Origin: UBA1413 sp964650525
GTDB taxonomy: Bacteria > Bacteroidota > Bacteroidia > Bacteroidales > Prolixibacteraceae
DNA: 64,000 bases
Direction of reading: 5' to 3'
Assembly (NCBI GenBank): GCA_964650525.1
Contig: CAZYUA010000015.1
Location: 30,204 to 94,203 of the forward strand
Positions 61,397-64,000 of the stretch are shown in pieces. A model generated the notes under the pieces. The model ran no database searches. It was not told where the DNA came from and saw only the letters and a program-made list of their open reading frames with translations. The translations under genes and the position numbers were made by a program. Each line of letters opens with the position of its first letter. The first letter of the stretch is position 1.

Positions 61397-62176
61397 TCAG
61401 GTAAGGCGGGAATCTTCACTGCTCATTGTGAGTATCTCGCAGCCTGCCGGGGTTACCAGCACGGTATGTTCAAACTGGGCAGAGAGTTTGCGGTCGGATG
61501 TCCGGGCTGTCCATCCGTCTTTTTTGTCAACGATGGTGGAGGCTTTTCCCTGGTTGATCATGGGTTCGATGGTAAAGATCATTCCCGGTTGCATCAGGGA
61601 GCCTGAGTTTTTGCGGGCTGCATGGTCAACCTGTGGCTCTTCGTGAAACCGGATACCCACTCCATGGCCGCAGAATTCATAGACCACGCTGAATCCCCGG
61701 GAGCGGACATACCGGTTAATTACGTAGCCGATGTTTCCGAAAGGATTTCCGGGTCTGACCTGCTGGATTCCCAGTTCCAGGCTGTGCCGGGCTGTTTCCA
61801 CAAGTTCGAGGGCGCCCCTTGAGACCTCTCCGATGCAGAACATACGCGAGGTGTCGCCATAATACCCATCTAAAATGGTGGTGATGTCGATGTTGACAAT
61901 ATCGCCGTCGGTGAGCCATATATGGTCGGAAGGGATGCCATGGCATACCACTTCATTGGGGGAGATGCAACTGGAGGCCGGAAACCCATTGTAACCCCTG
62001 GTGGCAGAAAGAGCTCCGTGGCCCTGGATGAACGCATCAATCATCCGGTCTAAATAGCCTGTAGTTACGCCGGCCCTGACATACTCTGCGATGTAATCGA
62101 GAGTAGCAGCAGCCAGCCTGCTGCTGCGCCGGATGCCTTCGATTTGTGCCGCGTTTTTTATTATGATGTCACCCAT
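61397..62176 (-). CDS. map: Type I methionine aminopeptidase
   Basis: Removes the initiator methionine from nascent proteins. 259 residues from MGDIIIKNAAQIEGIRRSS. Metal ligands: HGIPSDHIWLTDGDIVNIDI (first His/Asp), GYYGDTSRMFCIG (second Asp), HGVGIRFHEEP (His) and MIFTIEPMIN (Glu); all five expected ligands are visible. It is the normal type I without an SH3 N-terminus. The frame is open to 62224; the Met at 62176 is chosen because the family starts here. Divergent from the thioesterase gene. Confidence 0.95.
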   Translation of the reverse strand: MGDIIIKNAAQIEGIRRSSRLAAATLDYIAEYVRAGVTTGYLDRMIDAFIQGHGALSATRGYNGFPASSCISPNEVVCHGIPSDHIWLTDGDIVNIDITTILDGYYGDTSRMFCIGEVSRGALELVETARHSLELGIQQVRPGNPFGNIGYVINRYVRSRGFSVVYEFCGHGVGIRFHEEPQVDHAARKNSGSLMQPGMIFTIEPMINQGKASTIVDKKDGWTARTSDRKLSAQFEHTVLVTPAGCEILTMSSEDSRLT

Positions 62177-62234
62177 GAGTCGCCTGATTTTGTGCAAAAT
62201 TGGCAAAATGATCCTGTTTTTCAAAACGGAACCC

Positions 62235-62242
62235 TATTTTTG
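62235..62242 (+). promoter_or_regulatory. Candidate -7 element for the thioesterase gene
   Basis: TATTTTTG fits TAnnTTTG, 15 bases before the ATG at 62258. It lies inside the longer open frame from 62144, supporting the shorter start. Confidence 0.45.
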
Positions 62243-62257
62243 CGGAAAAGAGAACCT

Positions 62258-63025
62258 ATGGAGCAGGTCCATAAACACAGGAACCACCTGAAGGCCTTGT
62301 CGTACCACATTAACCGGTTTGGCGAGGTATCCACATCGGTATTATTCTGGTATATGCAGGAGATAGCCTGGGAGCATGCGCGGGTGCTCGGTTTCGGGTT
62401 TGAACATTTGAGGGAAGAACAACTCTTCTGGGTATTGTCGCGGTTTTATGTGCATATCGGGAGCCGGCCCTGCTGGAGAGATGAATTCACCCTGGAAACC
62501 TGGTCGCGGGGAACGGATGGATTCTATGCTTACCGGGATTTTCGTTTCCTGGATTCTGAGGGGAAAGAGATCATCGCAGCGACCAGTTCCTGGCTGGTTT
62601 TGAACCTGCAAACCCGCCGGATCCAAAGACTGGGACAGATGAACAACTTTCCGGGGTACACTGAGAGTCTGCTGGGATTCAACCCCCGGAAAGTAGAATC
62701 GCCGGTTATGGAAGATCAACCTGCATTCTTCCCTGTGCTGTTCAACGAAATTGATATTAACCAGCATTTCAATACGGGACGATATCTCGAGCGGATCAAC
62801 AACAGCTATTCTTTTGATTTTCATCATAATCATACCCTCAGGGAAATGGAGGTGAACTTTCTCAGGGAGGGGCTTCCCGACGACCGGCTGGCTGTCAGGC
62901 AGCAGAGGCTTACTCCTTCGGAGCATTTCTGCAGCATCCAGCGGGAAGTTGATCATGCTGAGCTGATCAGGGCGCGGCTTGTGTGGGAGGATAAGCATAC
63001 CCGAGCCAATTCAAAACCAGGCTGA
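62258..63025 (+). CDS. Acyl-ACP thioesterase
   Basis: Releases fatty acids from acyl carrier protein. About 255 residues with two hotdog domains: SYHINRFGEVSTSVLFWYMQEIAWEHAR (in parts: HINRFGEVSTSVLFWYMQE, AWEHARVLGFG) gives the first, and FNEIDINQHFNTGRYLERI, with the N.H.N motif containing catalytic Asn/His, the second. It matches the FatA-like acyl-ACP thioesterase family (PF01643) used by anaerobic bacteria. The preferred start is MEQVHKHRNHLK at 62258. Its last 59 bases overlap miaA on the opposite strand. Confidence 0.9.
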   Translation: MEQVHKHRNHLKALSYHINRFGEVSTSVLFWYMQEIAWEHARVLGFGFEHLREEQLFWVLSRFYVHIGSRPCWRDEFTLETWSRGTDGFYAYRDFRFLDSEGKEIIAATSSWLVLNLQTRRIQRLGQMNNFPGYTESLLGFNPRKVESPVMEDQPAFFPVLFNEIDINQHFNTGRYLERINNSYSFDFHHNHTLREMEVNFLREGLPDDRLAVRQQRLTPSEHFCSIQREVDHAELIRARLVWEDKHTRANSKPG

Positions 63026-63914
63026 TTTTTTCCTCGATTGGCAGGCTTCCGTCGATCCAGCGGATGGGAGTTCCCGCTCTTTCCATTTTCCTGAACCAGG
63101 TCATTTGCCGCTTGGCAAACTGGTGGATGGCGGTATTAAGTTTTCCGGTCATCTCATCCCGGGAAAGGGTTCCTGTAAGGTAGAGGGTGATGAATTTGTA
63201 CTCCAGGCCGTAATAGGTAAGTGCCTCCGGGGCGATACCCCTGCCGAGCAGTTGTTTCACCTCTTCGATCATTCCGTTGTTCAGCCGCTGGTGCAGTCTT
63301 TGAGAGATCAGGCGACGACGGGTTTCGACATCCTGGCTGATCCCGACAATCAGACTATCCAGGTGAGGCAGAGGAGCCCTCTTCCCTGGATGTCTCTGCA
63401 GGAATTCTTCAATTTCTATGGCACGGACAACCCTTTTTTCGCTGACGATATCGGTGGTGTTATGAAGGGAGGGTTTCAGGGTACGCAATATCTCGGTCAG
63501 CTCTTGCAGATTTTTCCCTTTTAGTTTCTGCTGCAGAAGGTCATTATGGGGAACCTGCACCAGCCGGTAGTTATTCAGGACAGCCTCAAGGTAAAGGCCG
63601 CTCCCTCCGCAGAGAACGGGGAACTTTCCCCTTCGGCGCATGTCTTCAAGAACCGCAAGGAAGTCCCGCTGGTATTCAAAGAGGTTGTACTGGGTGCCGG
63701 CATCCACGATGTCAATCAGGTGGACAGGAATCCGGTATCCGTTGACCATATAGTCTTCCAGGTCCTTTCCGGTTCCGATGTTCATATCACGGTATACCTG
63801 GCGGGAGTCGGCCGAGATTACTTCACCACCCAGGCGGGATGCCAGGCGGGCGGCCAGAAGGGTCTTCCCGACAGCAGTAGGACCCAGGATGGTCAGAAAA
63901 TTGTATGAAGGCAC
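62967..63914 (-). CDS. miaA: tRNA dimethylallyltransferase
   Basis: Adds a dimethylallyl group to A37 of tRNAs reading codons that start with U. About 315 residues from a GTG at 63914 (VPSYNFLTILGPTAVGK), following a minus-strand TATATTTA; the ATG at 63956 is the alternative, giving 329. Motifs: P-loop GPTAVGKT, ISADSRQVYRDMNIGTGK, PVHLIDIVDAGTQYNLFEY, GGSGLYLEAVLN, and QMTWFRKMERAGTPIRWID near the end. All are normal. It converges with the acyl-ACP thioesterase gene, sharing 59 bases at the 3' ends. Confidence 0.94.
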   Translation of the reverse strand: MPSYNFLTILGPTAVGKTLLAARLASRLGGEVISADSRQVYRDMNIGTGKDLEDYMVNGYRIPVHLIDIVDAGTQYNLFEYQRDFLAVLEDMRRRGKFPVLCGGSGLYLEAVLNNYRLVQVPHNDLLQQKLKGKNLQELTEILRTLKPSLHNTTDIVSEKRVVRAIEIEEFLQRHPGKRAPLPHLDSLIVGISQDVETRRRLISQRLHQRLNNGMIEEVKQLLGRGIAPEALTYYGLEYKFITLYLTGTLSRDEMTGKLNTAIHQFAKRQMTWFRKMERAGTPIRWIDGSLPIEEKISLVLNWLGYAYPPTQAAP

Positions 63915-64000
63915 CAATCGGTTCTTTCGGGTAAATATAAGGAAAAAGAAATACATTTACGCGACAGGCAGGATCCCGTGTGGTTGCCGTATGAAAGGCA

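Noticed and set aside
1..64000. tRNA, rRNA, CRISPR arrays, prophage and IS elements
   Set aside because: Intergenic gaps were read on both strands and none shows the cloverleaf, repeat-spacer or transposase patterns needed.

Overview
The window comes from the chromosome of a Bacteroidetes bacterium, most likely an environmental, Bacteroidales-like anaerobe or facultative anaerobe (inference). The evidence is a type IX secretion C-terminal sorting domain on a glycoside hydrolase, many lipoproteins, recurring TAnnTTTG promoter elements, and gene orders typical of the phylum: DUF6089-uppS-bamA-ompH-ompH, purM/prfA/pyrF, nudix/pyrE/SRPBCC and birA/rsfS-ftsH-cdsA-psd-pssA. No insertion sequence, prophage, CRISPR array, tRNA or rRNA was found. 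The sequence reads as ordinary chromosome with a few accessory stretches.

Layout. 1-9.5 kb, almost all minus strand: a eukaryote-type (GT3) glycogen synthase, two OmpH/Skp periplasmic chaperones, BamA (with a strange Gly/Tyr repeat), undecaprenyl diphosphate synthase, a DUF6089 protein, NAD kinase and a CBS-domain protein. 9.5-17.4 kb, plus strand: pdxJ, an alpha/beta hydrolase, a secreted polysaccharide-degrading pair (GH53 galactanase lipoprotein and a T9SS-exported GH44-like enzyme), an acidic protein, a REP-like palindrome, gpmI and a DUF3109 protein. 17.4-25 kb: VOC protein, acyl-CoA synthetase, purM, prfA, an NYN-LOTUS protein, DUF4126 membrane protein and pyrF. 25.3-33.4 kb: seven co-oriented plus-strand genes counting pyrF. 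Of these, a CE15-like glucuronoyl esterase, a divergent uroporphyrinogen-decarboxylase-like protein, two DUF6807 proteins and two Gfo/Idh/MocA proteins look like an accessory sugar or uronate module. 33.5-39.6 kb, minus strand: M20 dipeptidase, TPR/OmpA-like lipoprotein, deoxynucleoside kinase and prolyl oligopeptidase.

40-50 kb: MATE transporter, uvrA, an AT-rich island with an ECF-like sigma factor and a small protein, an SPFH / DUF6141-like / ribbon-helix-helix gene trio behind a textbook Bacteroidetes promoter, the selenouridine tRNA enzyme MnmH, and a long pyrophosphate-dependent phosphofructokinase that ends in a bidirectional terminator. 50-64 kb: a low-complexity secreted protein, nudix, pyrE, SRPBCC protein, birA, then rsfS-ftsH-small ORF-DUF2007-cdsA and psd-pssA (phospholipid synthesis), an aminotransferase, a lone GroES-like protein, map, an acyl-ACP thioesterase and miaA.

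The genes mostly serve envelope biogenesis, phospholipid and isoprenoid synthesis, nucleotide synthesis and central carbon metabolism. The most notable observations are: a roughly 80-bp sequence duplicated without gaps upstream of both psd and pssA, which suggests shared control; the SPFH/DUF6141-like/RHH trio, whose 57-residue DNA-binding gene is easily missed; the CE15/UROD-like/DUF6807x2/Gfo x2 cluster; and the Gly-Tyr repeat inside BamA.
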